NCBI RefSeq assembly: GCF_014637725.1
Contig: NZ_BMFC01000001.1
Coordinates: forward strand, 436,632-500,631
Source of the DNA: Marivita lacus
Lineage (GTDB): Bacteria > Pseudomonadota > Alphaproteobacteria > Rhodobacterales > Rhodobacteraceae
Direction: 5' to 3'
DNA: 64,000 bases
Shown here piece by piece: positions 28,232 to 36,515 of the stretch; positions within the stretch are counted from its first letter, which is position 1; each line of letters starts with the position of its first letter. Both the position numbers and the translations under genes were made by a program. The notes beneath the pieces were generated by a model. That model saw only the letters and a program-made list of their open reading frames with translations. It had not been told where the DNA came from and did not search any database.

Positions 28232-28821
28232 CCGAGGGTCACACCGGCCTGCGCCATGTCCTGCCTGGCGGTGTCCAGAGACCCGTTCAGATCGATCGCG
28301 CGGCACAGGTCAAGCCGCACCGTCACGTCGAAACCGAGCTTCGCCGCATCGATGGCGGAATAGGCGACACAGAAATCCGTGGCGAGGCCCACCATGGTCA
28401 GTGTCGAAATCCCCCGCGTGCGCAAGTAGCCCTCAAGGCCGGTAGGCGTCTTGTGATCATTCTCGAAGAACGCCGAATAGCTGTCGATGCTCCGGCGAAA
28501 CCCCTTGCGGATCACCATCTCTGCGCGATCCGTATCGAGGTCTCGGTGAAACGCCGCGCCGTCCGATCCGATCACGCAATGATCCGGCCAGAGCACCTGA
28601 GGGCCGTACGGCATCTCGATCAGACCGTACGGTTCCTGACTGTCGTGCTGCGAGGCAAAGCTCGAATGATCCGCCGGGTGCCAGTCCTGCGTCAGCACCA
28701 CCGCATCGGCCTTGACCATCAACGCGTTGATCCCCGGCACGATCAGGTCACCTTCGGGCACGGCAAGCGCACCTCCGGGGCAGAAATCGTTTTGCACGTC
28801 GATGACGATCAGCGCGGACAT
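28228..28821 (-). CDS. pncA: Nicotinamidase
   Basis: Deamidates nicotinamide to nicotinate. 197 residues of the isochorismatase fold. The catalytic triad is D8 (LIVIDVQNDF), K106 (VIRKGF) and C151 (GLATDFCVAYS). Metal ligands D46, H48 (TQDWHPADH) and H81 (WPDHCV) are all present. First gene of a minus-strand run pncA, ykgJ-like, terB, pncB. Confidence 0.95.
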   Translation of the reverse strand: MSALIVIDVQNDFCPGGALAVPEGDLIVPGINALMVKADAVVLTQDWHPADHSSFASQHDSQEPYGLIEMPYGPQVLWPDHCVIGSDGAAFHRDLDTDRAEMVIRKGFRRSIDSYSAFFENDHKTPTGLEGYLRTRGISTLTMVGLATDFCVAYSAIDAAKLGFDVTVRLDLCRAIDLNGSLDTARQDMAQAGVTLG

Positions 28822-28934
28822 GGGGCAAGCCTCCTTTTGGATGTCTCTTGGGTAGGAAGACTAAGCAAGAGGGTCAAGGGTTGCGGCATTCAGAAACCTT
28901 GCGCACGCCGCCGCGCGGGCGTAATGCCGCGCCC

Positions 28935-29855
28935 ATGTTTACGGTTTGCGCTCTCTACCACTTTACCCGCTTCGATGATCCCGCTGCTCTGCGAGAGCCA
29001 TTGCTGACGGTCTGCCGCGACAATGCGATCACCGGCACATTGCTTTTGGCACGCGAAGGCATCAACGGCACGGTGGCTGGCCCCGAGAATGGCATTAACG
29101 CTTTGTTAACCCATCTGCGCGCCCTGCCCGGCTGCGCCGATCTGGAGTGGAAGCTGTCGACCGCGCAGGACCGCCCCTTCCACCGAATGAAAGTCCGGCT
29201 GAAGAAAGAGATCGTCACCATGGGCGTGCCCGATGTCGATCCGCGCGCCAAGGTCGGCCACTACGTGCAACCGTCAGAGTGGAACGAATTGATCCAAAGC
29301 CCGGATGTGGCGGTGATCGACACGCGCAACGATTACGAGGTCGCAATCGGCACGTTCGAAGGCGCGGTTGACCCCGGGACCGAGAGCTTCCGCGACTTTC
29401 CTGCATGGTGGGAACAGAACAAGGACCGCTTTCACAACAAGCGCATCGCGATGTTCTGCACGGGGGGCATTCGCTGCGAAAAATCCACGAACTACCTGAT
29501 CAGCCAAGGGGTGGATGACGTCTATCACCTCAAGGGCGGCATCCTGAAATACCTCGAAGAGGTGCCGGAGGAACAAAGCACGTGGCAGGGTGAATGCTTT
29601 GTATTCGACGGTCGCGTGTCGGTCGGACACGGGCTCCGGGAAGGGCCGCACCTGCTGTGCCATGCCTGCCGCCGTCCGATCCTGCCCGAGGATCGTGACC
29701 GGGCCGAGTATGAACACGGCGTGTCCTGTCACCTGTGCTTTGACGAGACCTCCGACGAGGACAAGACGCGGTTTCGCGAACGGCAGAAACAGATCCGGCT
29801 GGCCGAAGCGCGGGGCGAACGGCATCTGCACGCGGATGTGGTTGACGAAGGGTAA
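28935..29855 (+). CDS. trhO: tRNA uridine(34) hydroxylase TrhO (rhodanese-related)
   Basis: Oxygen-dependent hydroxylation of U34 in certain tRNAs, the first step toward methoxy- or carboxymethoxyuridine. 306 residues from the ATG at 28935. The N-terminal acylphosphatase-like part has ALYHFTRFDDPAALREPL and LLLAREGINGTVAGP. The rhodanese domain has VIDTRNDYEVAIGTF and the active loop MFCTGGIRCEKS with cysteines at about 175 and 181. A cysteine-rich C-terminal segment (CHACRRPI, CHLC) probably binds zinc. Confidence 0.95.
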   Translation: MFTVCALYHFTRFDDPAALREPLLTVCRDNAITGTLLLAREGINGTVAGPENGINALLTHLRALPGCADLEWKLSTAQDRPFHRMKVRLKKEIVTMGVPDVDPRAKVGHYVQPSEWNELIQSPDVAVIDTRNDYEVAIGTFEGAVDPGTESFRDFPAWWEQNKDRFHNKRIAMFCTGGIRCEKSTNYLISQGVDDVYHLKGGILKYLEEVPEEQSTWQGECFVFDGRVSVGHGLREGPHLLCHACRRPILPEDRDRAEYEHGVSCHLCFDETSDEDKTRFRERQKQIRLAEARGERHLHADVVDEG

Positions 29856-29876
29856 ATAGGGCCGAAGCGGACCATT

Positions 29877-29894
29877 TGTTTCGCGCGCGAAACA
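29877..29894. repeat. 18-base perfect palindrome between convergent genes
   Basis: TGTTTCGCGCGCGAAACA has perfect two-fold symmetry with no spacer. It lies 22 bases after the trhO stop and 16 before the end of the convergent gene. The CG-rich centre and A/T shoulders look like a protein-binding dyad rather than a terminator, since no T-run follows on either strand. Confidence 0.75.
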
Positions 29895-29909
29895 TTCACT
29901 CAGCCATCA

Positions 29910-30293
29910 TCACCTTTTTTCAACACGCCGAGGCTTGAGAGTCTTCGTACGAAGACTCTCAAGCCGCGGCAGCAGGATGCGGGTCTCCGACCAGCCATCG
30001 ACCGAACATTTCGCCCGAATGTACAGCACCCCAGTCGGCACGTCGCCTACGGTCAGGCTCCGGGTAAAGGGCTGTTCCTCGACATGTGGGTGCAACAACT
30101 CACGTGTGCCGATGATGCTGCCGTCCTCGGCCTCGATCCGCCAGCCATCGGCATAGTGATCCCAACCCGTATCAGGATGTGCAAGGGTGACCGACACGCG
30201 TGATTCGACAATCTCGGCCCCGACGATGTCAGGAGGGTCCGCCCAAAGAGGCGTTGCAAAAAAGCACAGGCAGGTCAGAAAACGGGTCGACAT
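29910..30293 (-). CDS. Small exported protein of unknown function
   Basis: 127 residues with a signal peptide (MSTRFLTCLCFFATPLWADPP) and a short beta-rich domain (GAEIVESRVSVTLAHPDTGWDHYADGWRIEAEDG; GVLYIRAKCSVDGWSETRILLPRLE). I recall such short exported proteins beside DUF599 genes in related bacteria, but know no function. Its last 18 codons include half of a 34-base perfect palindrome (29932-29965), so the C-terminal SLRTKTLKPRR sequence is encoded by one. It follows the DUF599 gene by 35 bases. Confidence 0.7.
   Translation of the reverse strand: MSTRFLTCLCFFATPLWADPPDIVGAEIVESRVSVTLAHPDTGWDHYADGWRIEAEDGSIIGTRELLHPHVEEQPFTRSLTVGDVPTGVLYIRAKCSVDGWSETRILLPRLESLRTKTLKPRRVEKR
29932..29965. 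repeat. 34-base perfect palindrome inside the 3' end of a coding region
   Basis: Every base from 29932 to 29965 pairs with its mirror partner, with centre CGTACG (29946-29951) and outer arms GGCTTGAG / CTCAAGCC. It lies within the last codons of the minus-strand exported-protein gene. On RNA it would form a very stable hairpin with a minimal loop. No T-run follows on either strand, so a simple intrinsic terminator is not obvious. Confidence 0.9.
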
Positions 30294-30328
30294 GAATGGA
30301 CCCTAACAGATCGGTCCTGCCTCCAGAG

Positions 30329-31039
30329 TCACGTTTTCGCGTCCGGCGCCCCGTGCAGCAGAACATGCCGCGACTGCGACGCGAATTCCCGACGCAGGAT
30401 CACCAGCAAGGTTGCCAGCGTGGCCAGGATCAGCGGCCCCGCCCCGAGCAACCAGGCCGAGGACGCGATGCCGAAATAGACGGACCGCAACCCGCGATTG
30501 TAGCCGCGCGCGGCGGTGATGTTGATCTCGCCCGCCTGCAACGCGATGGGCAGCGCCTTTGGGTCTTCGGGATCGTTCGGCACCGCCGCCATGATGACCG
30601 AGCAGTAGCCGAACAACCTGTGCGACCAGACGAATTTCAGAAACGCGTTCGCAGCGAACAGCAACAGGACCAGAAGCTTGACCTCGAGCAGGAAGATCGG
30701 ATCGCTTTCAAGCGTCAGGTCCTGCGCCACGCCGCGCAGGCGTTCGGCATTGCCCAGTAACGCGAAGCCGCCGCCGATGGCGATCATGCTGGCCGACGCA
30801 AAGAACGCCGTACCCTGCCGCAAGCTCGCGATGATCTGGCTGTCGAAGATGCGCGGATCGCGGCCGACGAACTGGCGCATCCAGTCGCGGCGATACCCGG
30901 CCATGATCTGTGATGTGGAAGGATGCGATTTCGGTGCATTCTCGATCAGCAGAGTGCTGCCAACCCAACTGAGGATCAGGAGCCCGAGACCCATCGCGTC
31001 GAGCAGTGTGAACAGGTACAGGCGGTCGAGCCAATCCAT
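30329..31039 (-). CDS. DUF599 family membrane protein
   Basis: 236 residues with about four membrane helices (LGLLILSWVGSTLLI, FFASASMIAIGGGFALL, LLVLLLFAANAFLKFVW, GIASSAWLLGAGPLILATLATLLVI). GYRRDWMRQFVGRDPRI and RGYNRGLRSVYFGIA are features of DUF599 (PF04654). Function unknown. Begins three bases after the HemJ-like gene ends, so the two are one operon with the exported protein downstream. Confidence 0.82.
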   Translation of the reverse strand: MDWLDRLYLFTLLDAMGLGLLILSWVGSTLLIENAPKSHPSTSQIMAGYRRDWMRQFVGRDPRIFDSQIIASLRQGTAFFASASMIAIGGGFALLGNAERLRGVAQDLTLESDPIFLLEVKLLVLLLFAANAFLKFVWSHRLFGYCSVIMAAVPNDPEDPKALPIALQAGEINITAARGYNRGLRSVYFGIASSAWLLGAGPLILATLATLLVILRREFASQSRHVLLHGAPDAKT

Positions 31040-31042
31040 CGG

Positions 31043-31453
31043 TCAGAACGGTTTGACGACGACAACCCAGAGGATCGCGATGACGCCGAAGACGCTTATT
31101 TCGTTGAAGATGCGCAGGTATCGGTCGGATTCGGTGAACACGCCGCGTTTCGCGCGGAGCACCAACCGCCCGGTCCACGTGTAATGCAAAGCCAGCAGCA
31201 AAACGAGGGACAGCTTGACCCAGACCCATGTCGGGAACTGCCAGATCGATCCGAGCCAGAGTCCGGTGATCAAGGCGATCACGCCCAAACCTGCGGAAAA
31301 GCGGTAGAGTCGGATCGTCAAATCGCCCAAAGGGCCGAACTCGCCGATGCGGTCATGTTCGCGCTTCCAATAGATCAGCGCACGCGGCACCGCGAAAATC
31401 GAGGTCATCCACCCCATGACGCACAACAGATGAATGATCTTGACCCAGTCCAT
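31043..31453 (-). CDS. HemJ/CopD-like membrane protein
   Basis: 136 residues with four membrane helices. The first helix VKIIHLLCVMGWMTSIFAVPRALIYW has the early histidine (H8) and the PR near the membrane edge seen in HemJ protoporphyrinogen oxidases. FSAGLGVIALITGLWLG and LALHYTWTGRLV fit the second and third helices. The protein is a little short for HemJ, and CopD-like copper proteins share the fold, so the haem role is likely but not proven. Divergent from the glycolate oxidase operon. Confidence 0.65.
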   Translation of the reverse strand: MDWVKIIHLLCVMGWMTSIFAVPRALIYWKREHDRIGEFGPLGDLTIRLYRFSAGLGVIALITGLWLGSIWQFPTWVWVKLSLVLLLALHYTWTGRLVLRAKRGVFTESDRYLRIFNEISVFGVIAILWVVVVKPF

Positions 31454-31537
31454 AACCGCTTGGTGACCGCGCTTTTGCGCAAAGGCAAGAGGTACAGATG
31501 CCGCGCGCTGCGAAATTTCTCTGGCTTATTTGGCGGG

Positions 31538-31560
31538 ATTGGTTATATCTTCTTACCAAT
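31538..31560 (+). promoter_or_regulatory. Candidate operator in front of glcD
   Basis: ATTGGT (31538-31543) and ACCAAT (31555-31560) form an inverted repeat with an 11-base A/T-rich spacer, extendable to 8-base arms with one mismatch. It ends 2 bases before the GGAGG of glcD. Glycolate operons are often controlled by GntR-family regulators of the GlcC type; no such gene is in the window, so the link is an inference. Confidence 0.35.
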
Positions 31561-31574
31561 TTGGAGGAAACGCC

Positions 31575-33023
31575 ATGCAAATGCCCCAGCCCAACGCCAG
31601 CGTGCTGTCCCGCAAGGCTCAGATCGTCGCCCGCCTGCGCGAGGTGATCCCGCAGGACGCCGTGATCTCGGACGAGATGGAAACCCGCGCGTATGAATGT
31701 GACGCGCTGACCGCCTACAAGTGCCCGCCCCTGGCTGTCGTGCTGCCCTCATCGACGGAGGAGGTCGCGGCTGTCTTGAAGGTCTGTCACCAGATGGGCG
31801 TGCCGGTGGTGCCCCGCGGATCGGGCACGTCACTTGCGGGTGGCGCGCTGCCCACCGCCGATTGCGTGTTGCTGGGCGTGGCGCGGATGAACGACTTGAT
31901 CGAGACCGACTACGACAACCGCTTCATCCGCGTGCAGACCGGGCGCACCAATCTGAGCGTGACTGGCGCTGTCGAGGCAGACGGGTTCTTTTATGCGCCC
32001 GATCCCTCAAGCCAGCTTGCCTGTGCCATCGCGGGCAATATCGCGATGAATTCGGGCGGCGCACATTGTCTGAAATACGGCGTGACGACCAACAACCTGC
32101 TTGGCGTCACCATGGTGCAGATGGATGGCACCATCATGGAGATCGGAGGGGCGCATCTGGATGCGGGTGGGTATGACCTGCTGGGTCTGATCTGCGGTTC
32201 CGAAGGCCAGCTTGGCGTCGTGACCGAAGCCACGCTGCGCATCCTGCCGAAACCCGAAGGCGCGCGCCCGGTATTGATGGGGTTCGATTCCAACGAGGTG
32301 GCAGGCGCATGCGTCGCCGACATCATCAAGGCGGGTGTGTTGCCCGTGGCCATCGAATTCATGGACCGCCCCTGCATCGAGGCGACCGAGGCCTTTGCCA
32401 AGGCGGGTTATCCGATGTGCGAGGCTCTGCTGATCGTGGAGGTCGAGGGCAGCCCGGCCGAGATCGACGAGCAGCTTGCGCTGATCCTCGAAATCGCCCG
32501 TCGGCACAACCCGGTTGAATTGCGCGAGGCGAAGGATGCCGACGAAGCCGGGCGCATCTGGCTGGGCCGCAAATCCGCCTTCGGCGCGATGGGGCAGATC
32601 AACGATTACATGTGCCTCGATGGTACGATCCCGGTGTCGGAACTGCCCTATGTCCTGCGGCGGATCGGCGAGATGTCCAAGGAATACGGGCTGGACGTGG
32701 CCAACGTGTTTCACGCAGGCGACGGCAACATGCACCCGCTGATCCTGTTCGATGCGAACAAGGAGGGCGATCTGGAACTCTGCGAGGCGCTTGGCGCGGA
32801 TATCCTGCGGCTCTGTGTCGAGGTGGGTGGCTGCTTGACCGGCGAACACGGGGTGGGGATCGAGAAACGCGATCTGATGGTGGACCAGTTCGCGCCCGAC
32901 GATCTGGAGGCGCAGATGGCGGTGAAGGACGTGTTCGATCCCGCGTGGCTGTTGAACCCGGCCAAGGTGTTCCCGCTGGCGGCGTCGGAAAGCCGTCGCA
33001 GCATGGCGCTTGCGGCGGAGTGA
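31575..33023 (+). CDS. glcD: Glycolate oxidase subunit GlcD (FAD-binding)
   Basis: Catalytic flavin subunit of glycolate dehydrogenase (glycolate to glyoxylate). 482 residues from the ATG at 31575, with GGAGG upstream. The FAD_binding_4 fold is seen in PPLAVVLPSSTEEVAAVLK, VVPRGSGTSLAGGA and FYAPDPSSQLACAIAGNIAMNSGGAHCLKYG. The C-terminal oxidase domain contains NVFHAGDGNMHPLI and GGCLTGEHGVGIEKRD. First gene of glcDEF. Glycolate is a common phytoplankton product, in line with a marine life style. Confidence 0.96.
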   Translation: MQMPQPNASVLSRKAQIVARLREVIPQDAVISDEMETRAYECDALTAYKCPPLAVVLPSSTEEVAAVLKVCHQMGVPVVPRGSGTSLAGGALPTADCVLLGVARMNDLIETDYDNRFIRVQTGRTNLSVTGAVEADGFFYAPDPSSQLACAIAGNIAMNSGGAHCLKYGVTTNNLLGVTMVQMDGTIMEIGGAHLDAGGYDLLGLICGSEGQLGVVTEATLRILPKPEGARPVLMGFDSNEVAGACVADIIKAGVLPVAIEFMDRPCIEATEAFAKAGYPMCEALLIVEVEGSPAEIDEQLALILEIARRHNPVELREAKDADEAGRIWLGRKSAFGAMGQINDYMCLDGTIPVSELPYVLRRIGEMSKEYGLDVANVFHAGDGNMHPLILFDANKEGDLELCEALGADILRLCVEVGGCLTGEHGVGIEKRDLMVDQFAPDDLEAQMAVKDVFDPAWLLNPAKVFPLAASESRRSMALAAE

Positions 33024-33026
33024 ATA

Positions 33027-33046
33027 TTGGGGGGCCAGCCCCCCAA
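33027..33046. repeat. Hairpin of the Roseobacter-type GGGGGGC spacer
   Basis: TTGGGGGG (33027-33034) pairs with CCCCCCAA (33039-33046) around a CCAG loop. The following bases, CCCCCCGAGATATTTTTG, complete a spacer that I recognise from many rhodobacteral intergenic regions. It lies between glcD and glcE and may tune expression or be a degenerate repeat. Confidence 0.65.
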
Positions 33047-33079
33047 ACCCCCCGAGATATTTTTGAACCAGAGAAGATC

Positions 33080-34183
33080 ATGAAACCTGAAACAGAGGCC
33101 GAACTGGCCGGGATGATCGCATCGGCCTCCTGGCCGATATGTGTGCGCGGTGGGGGAACGCGGGGCGTCAACCTTGATGGTGACGTGCTGGAAACTGGCG
33201 GGCTGTCGGGCATCACGCTCTATGAGCCGGGCTCGCTGACGCTGGTGGCGCAGGCGGGCACACCTTTGGCCGAGATCGAAGCCGCGCTGGAGGCCGAAGG
33301 GCAGCGTTTGGCCTTTGAGCCGATGGATCATCGCGGTCTGATGGGCACCACCGGTGCGCCCACGATCGGAGGTGTGGTCGCCGCCAATGTGAGCGGGCCG
33401 CGCCGGGTCGCAGTGGGGGCCTGCCGCGATTTCATGCTTGGTGTGCGTTACGTCGACGGCACCGGGACCGTGGTCAAGAATGGCGGGCGCGTGATGAAAA
33501 ACGTCACGGGCTATGATCTGGTGAAGCTGATGAGCGGCTCCTGGGGAACCTTGGGCGTTCTGAGCGAGGTCAGCCTGAAGGTGCTGCCGAAACCCGAAAC
33601 CTCGGCTTGCATCCTGATCACCGGCTTGAGCGATGCGGAGGCTGTGCGTGCAATGGCCAAGGCGCTTGGATCACCGTTCGAGGTGTCAGGTGCAGCGCAT
33701 CTGCCCGAAGGTCCCGAGGGACAGGCGGTCACGATGCTGCGGGTCGAGGGCTTTGCCGGGTCCGTCGCCTATCGCGCCGATCAGCTTGCGGGACTGTTCG
33801 GCGATCTGGATGTCCGGGTCGAGGATGATCCGGCGTCCGTTGCCGAGAGTTGGGTCTCGGTGCGCGATGTCGCAGGATTTCACGGGACGGACGGGGATGT
33901 CTGGCGTGTCTCCTGCACGCCGTCTGAGGCTGCCGATCTGGGAGCAAAGATGAACGCCGATGCTCTGGTTTACGATTGGGGTGGCGGGCTGATCTGGGCG
34001 CGTGTGCCAGAGGGTACGGACCTGCGGGCGCGGCTGGGCATTTTCGACGGCCACGCGACACTGGTGCGCGGGACAGGGCAACCGAAATTTCAGCCGGAAC
34101 CGCCAGCCATCGCGGCATTGTCGCGCGGGTTGCGGCAGAAATTCGATCCAAGAGGCATCCTGAACGCCGGGTTGATGGGGTAG
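33080..34183 (+). CDS. glcE: Glycolate oxidase subunit GlcE (FAD-binding)
   Basis: 367 residues, second flavoprotein-like subunit of glycolate dehydrogenase. The FAD-binding half is recognised by ICVRGGGTRGV, TLVAQAGTPLAEIEAALEAEGQ, TIGGVVAANVSGPRRVAVGACRDFMLGV and VMKNVTGYDLVKLMSGSWGTLGVL. The C-terminus is shorter than in GlcD, as usual. The ATG at 33080 follows CAGAGAAG. It ends three bases before glcF, so the subunits are made from one message. Confidence 0.94.
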   Translation: MKPETEAELAGMIASASWPICVRGGGTRGVNLDGDVLETGGLSGITLYEPGSLTLVAQAGTPLAEIEAALEAEGQRLAFEPMDHRGLMGTTGAPTIGGVVAANVSGPRRVAVGACRDFMLGVRYVDGTGTVVKNGGRVMKNVTGYDLVKLMSGSWGTLGVLSEVSLKVLPKPETSACILITGLSDAEAVRAMAKALGSPFEVSGAAHLPEGPEGQAVTMLRVEGFAGSVAYRADQLAGLFGDLDVRVEDDPASVAESWVSVRDVAGFHGTDGDVWRVSCTPSEAADLGAKMNADALVYDWGGGLIWARVPEGTDLRARLGIFDGHATLVRGTGQPKFQPEPPAIAALSRGLRQKFDPRGILNAGLMG

Positions 34184-34186
34184 GAC

Positions 34187-35494
34187 ATGCAGACGACATT
34201 CACCGAAGACCAGCTGCGCGATCCCGAAATCAAGCGCTCGAACGAGATCCTGCGAAGCTGTGTGCATTGCGGCTTCTGTGCGGCGACCTGCCCGACCTAC
34301 CAGGTGCTGGGCGACGAATTGGACAGCCCGCGCGGGCGGATTTACCTAATCAAGGACATGCTGGAGAACGAACGGGTGCCGGACGCAAAGACGGTTACCC
34401 ATATCGACAGGTGTCTGTCGTGTCTGGCCTGCATGACGACCTGCCCCTCGGGCGTGCATTACATGCACCTGGTCGATCACGCGCGGGCCTATATCGAGAA
34501 GAACTATGACCGCCCCTGGCATGAAAAGGCGCTGCGCTGGACCTTGGCGCGCATCCTGCCCTATCCGACGCGGTTCCGCGTGGCGCTGCTTTTGGCCAAG
34601 ATCGGCAAGCCGTTTGCACCGCTGATCCCGGATGCACGTCTGCAGGCGATGCTGGAGATGGCCCCCAAGCGCATCCCGGCGGTGAGCCGCAATGACGATC
34701 CGCAAAGCTTTGCACCCATTCAGCCACGCAAGAAGCGGGTGGCACTGATGACCGGCTGTGCGCAGAAGGCGCTGAACACCGATATCAACGACGCCACAAT
34801 CCGGTTGCTGACGCGTCTGGGCTGCGAAGTCGTCGTGGCGAAGGGCGCAGGCTGTTGTGGGGCGCTGACGCATCACATGGGCAAGGTCGACGAAAGCCAC
34901 GGATCGGCGGCGGCCAATATCAGGGCATGGGCGCGCGAGATGGATGGCGACGGGCTGGACGCCATCGTCATCAACACCAGCGGTTGCGGCACCACGGTCA
35001 AGGATTACGGGCACATGTTCCGCAATGATCCGCTGGCGGCGGATGCGGCGCGGGTGTCGGCGATTGCAAGGGATGTCAGCGAAGTGCTGGTGGAGCTGGT
35101 GGACGAGGCCAGTGTTGCGGATGCGCGTCAGCATCATGGCGGGATGAAAGTGGCCTATCACGCGGCCTGCAGCCTCCAGCATGGACAGCAGATCAAGACG
35201 CACCCCAAGACGCTGCTCAAGGCGGCGGGATTCGAGGTGGTTGAACCCAAGGACAGCCATCTGTGCTGTGGATCAGCCGGCACCTACAACCTGATGCAGC
35301 CCAAGATTTCCAAGCAGTTGAAGGCGCGCAAGGTGCAGACGCTGGAGGCCAAGCAGCCCGATATCATCGCGGCGGGCAATATCGGTTGCATGATGCAGAT
35401 CGGATCGGGTACGCAGATCCCCATTGTGCACACGGTAGAGCTTTTGGATTGGGCGACGGGCGGGCCGAAACCTGCTGCCTTGCAAGAGACATAA
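34187..35494 (+). CDS. glcF: Glycolate oxidase iron-sulfur subunit GlcF
   Basis: 435 residues. Two 4Fe-4S sites are intact: C25-x2-C28-x2-C31-x3-C35 and C76-x2-C79-x2-C82-x3-C86. Two CCG domains follow (AGCCGALTHH and LCCGSAGTYN), which carry electrons on to the quinone pool. It starts just after glcE and closes the glcDEF operon. Confidence 0.96.
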   Translation: MQTTFTEDQLRDPEIKRSNEILRSCVHCGFCAATCPTYQVLGDELDSPRGRIYLIKDMLENERVPDAKTVTHIDRCLSCLACMTTCPSGVHYMHLVDHARAYIEKNYDRPWHEKALRWTLARILPYPTRFRVALLLAKIGKPFAPLIPDARLQAMLEMAPKRIPAVSRNDDPQSFAPIQPRKKRVALMTGCAQKALNTDINDATIRLLTRLGCEVVVAKGAGCCGALTHHMGKVDESHGSAAANIRAWAREMDGDGLDAIVINTSGCGTTVKDYGHMFRNDPLAADAARVSAIARDVSEVLVELVDEASVADARQHHGGMKVAYHAACSLQHGQQIKTHPKTLLKAAGFEVVEPKDSHLCCGSAGTYNLMQPKISKQLKARKVQTLEAKQPDIIAAGNIGCMMQIGSGTQIPIVHTVELLDWATGGPKPAALQET

Positions 35495-35561
35495 ACCTGA
35501 CAATCAGTCATAGTTTTGACGAATTTGGCGCATATTCGGATAGGCCAAACGGAGGTGACTT

Positions 35562-36398
35562 GTGCGCCATATGCTCTGGGGGGCATTGATTTCGTTGCTG
35601 CCGGCCTTGGCTGGTGCGCAAAGCACCGGGCTGTTCTCGATGGAGAGCCGCCAGGATGGTCGCGCGTGGGAAGCGGTCGGGCGGCTTGAGCTGGCCGCGA
35701 CGGCGTTCTGCACGGGATCGCTGATCACCCCTGATCTTGTCCTGACGGCGGCGCATTGCCTCTACAACGACGAAGGCGCGCTGTTGGCACCGGAGGACAT
35801 CCAGTTTCTTGCCGGTTGGCGCAACGGTCGTGCTGCGGCCTATCGCCGGGTGCGCCGGGCCGTGGCGCATCCCGATTACGATTTCAAAGCAAAGCCAAAC
35901 CCCGACCGCGTGTATAACGATATCGCCCTGATCGAATTGCAGCATCCGATCCGCAACACGACGATCATTCCGTTCGTGACCGGGGCGCGCCCGATTGTCG
36001 GTGAAAGCGTCGGTGTCGTGTCATATGCGCACAACCGGTCCGAAGCGCCGTCGATGCAGGACACCTGTCAGGTCATGTCCGCGCAGAAAAACGTTCTGGT
36101 GATGTCATGTTCGGTCGATTTCGGCAGCTCCGGATCGCCGGTCTTTGCCTTTGGTACGGAGGGCACGCGGATCGTGTCGGTCGTGTCCTCCAAGGCGAAA
36201 AGCGGCGATCTACCGGTCTCGCTCGGGGCACCTCTGGAAACGCAGATCGACACGATCCTTGGCATGATGGCCCTTGGTGCGGGATTTCCCGAAGGATCGG
36301 TGTTCCGCCCGCAGCGCGCCGGTCAGGAGATCCGCAAGGATACCGGAGCGAAATTCGTGCGTCCGCAAGACGCGCCGAACGACCTCTTGAAACCCTGA
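35562..36398 (+). CDS. Trypsin-like serine protease, exported
   Basis: 278 residues with a short signal peptide (MLWGALISLLPALAGAQS). The catalytic triad is complete: H65 in LTAAHCL, D120 in NDIALIEL and S190 in GSSGSPVF. Conserved cysteines fit S1-family disulfides. The domain is a single chymotrypsin fold without PDZ, so it is a S1-family periplasmic or secreted protease rather than DegP. It is followed within 120 bases by an Hsp20 gene, a combination suggestive of envelope or heat stress. Confidence 0.85.
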   Translation: MRHMLWGALISLLPALAGAQSTGLFSMESRQDGRAWEAVGRLELAATAFCTGSLITPDLVLTAAHCLYNDEGALLAPEDIQFLAGWRNGRAAAYRRVRRAVAHPDYDFKAKPNPDRVYNDIALIELQHPIRNTTIIPFVTGARPIVGESVGVVSYAHNRSEAPSMQDTCQVMSAQKNVLVMSCSVDFGSSGSPVFAFGTEGTRIVSVVSSKAKSGDLPVSLGAPLETQIDTILGMMALGAGFPEGSVFRPQRAGQEIRKDTGAKFVRPQDAPNDLLKP

Positions 36399-36414
36399 TC
36401 GGAGATTCCCAAAT
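36386..36414 (+). promoter_or_regulatory. Candidate heat-shock (RpoH) promoter of the Hsp20 gene
   Basis: CTTGAA (36386-36391) and CCCAAAT (36408-36414) with 16 bases between resemble the sigma-32 consensus CTTGAA / CCCCATNT. The element straddles the stop of the protease gene and lies about 100 bases before the Hsp20 start. The -10 part departs from consensus, so support is moderate. Confidence 0.4.
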
Positions 36415-36515
36415 CTGGCAGGTCGGGATGCCCGAACGGGGCCTGACACCAATCAACGAGCCTGTCCAAAATGGAAGGCTTTTCACATCTGGTATCGCTC
36501 AATGGAGGATGACCT

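Noticed and set aside
36415-36515. ROSE-type RNA thermometer in front of Hsp20
   Set aside because: No U-rich segment that would cover the GGAGG could be found by eye; the ribosome site looks open.
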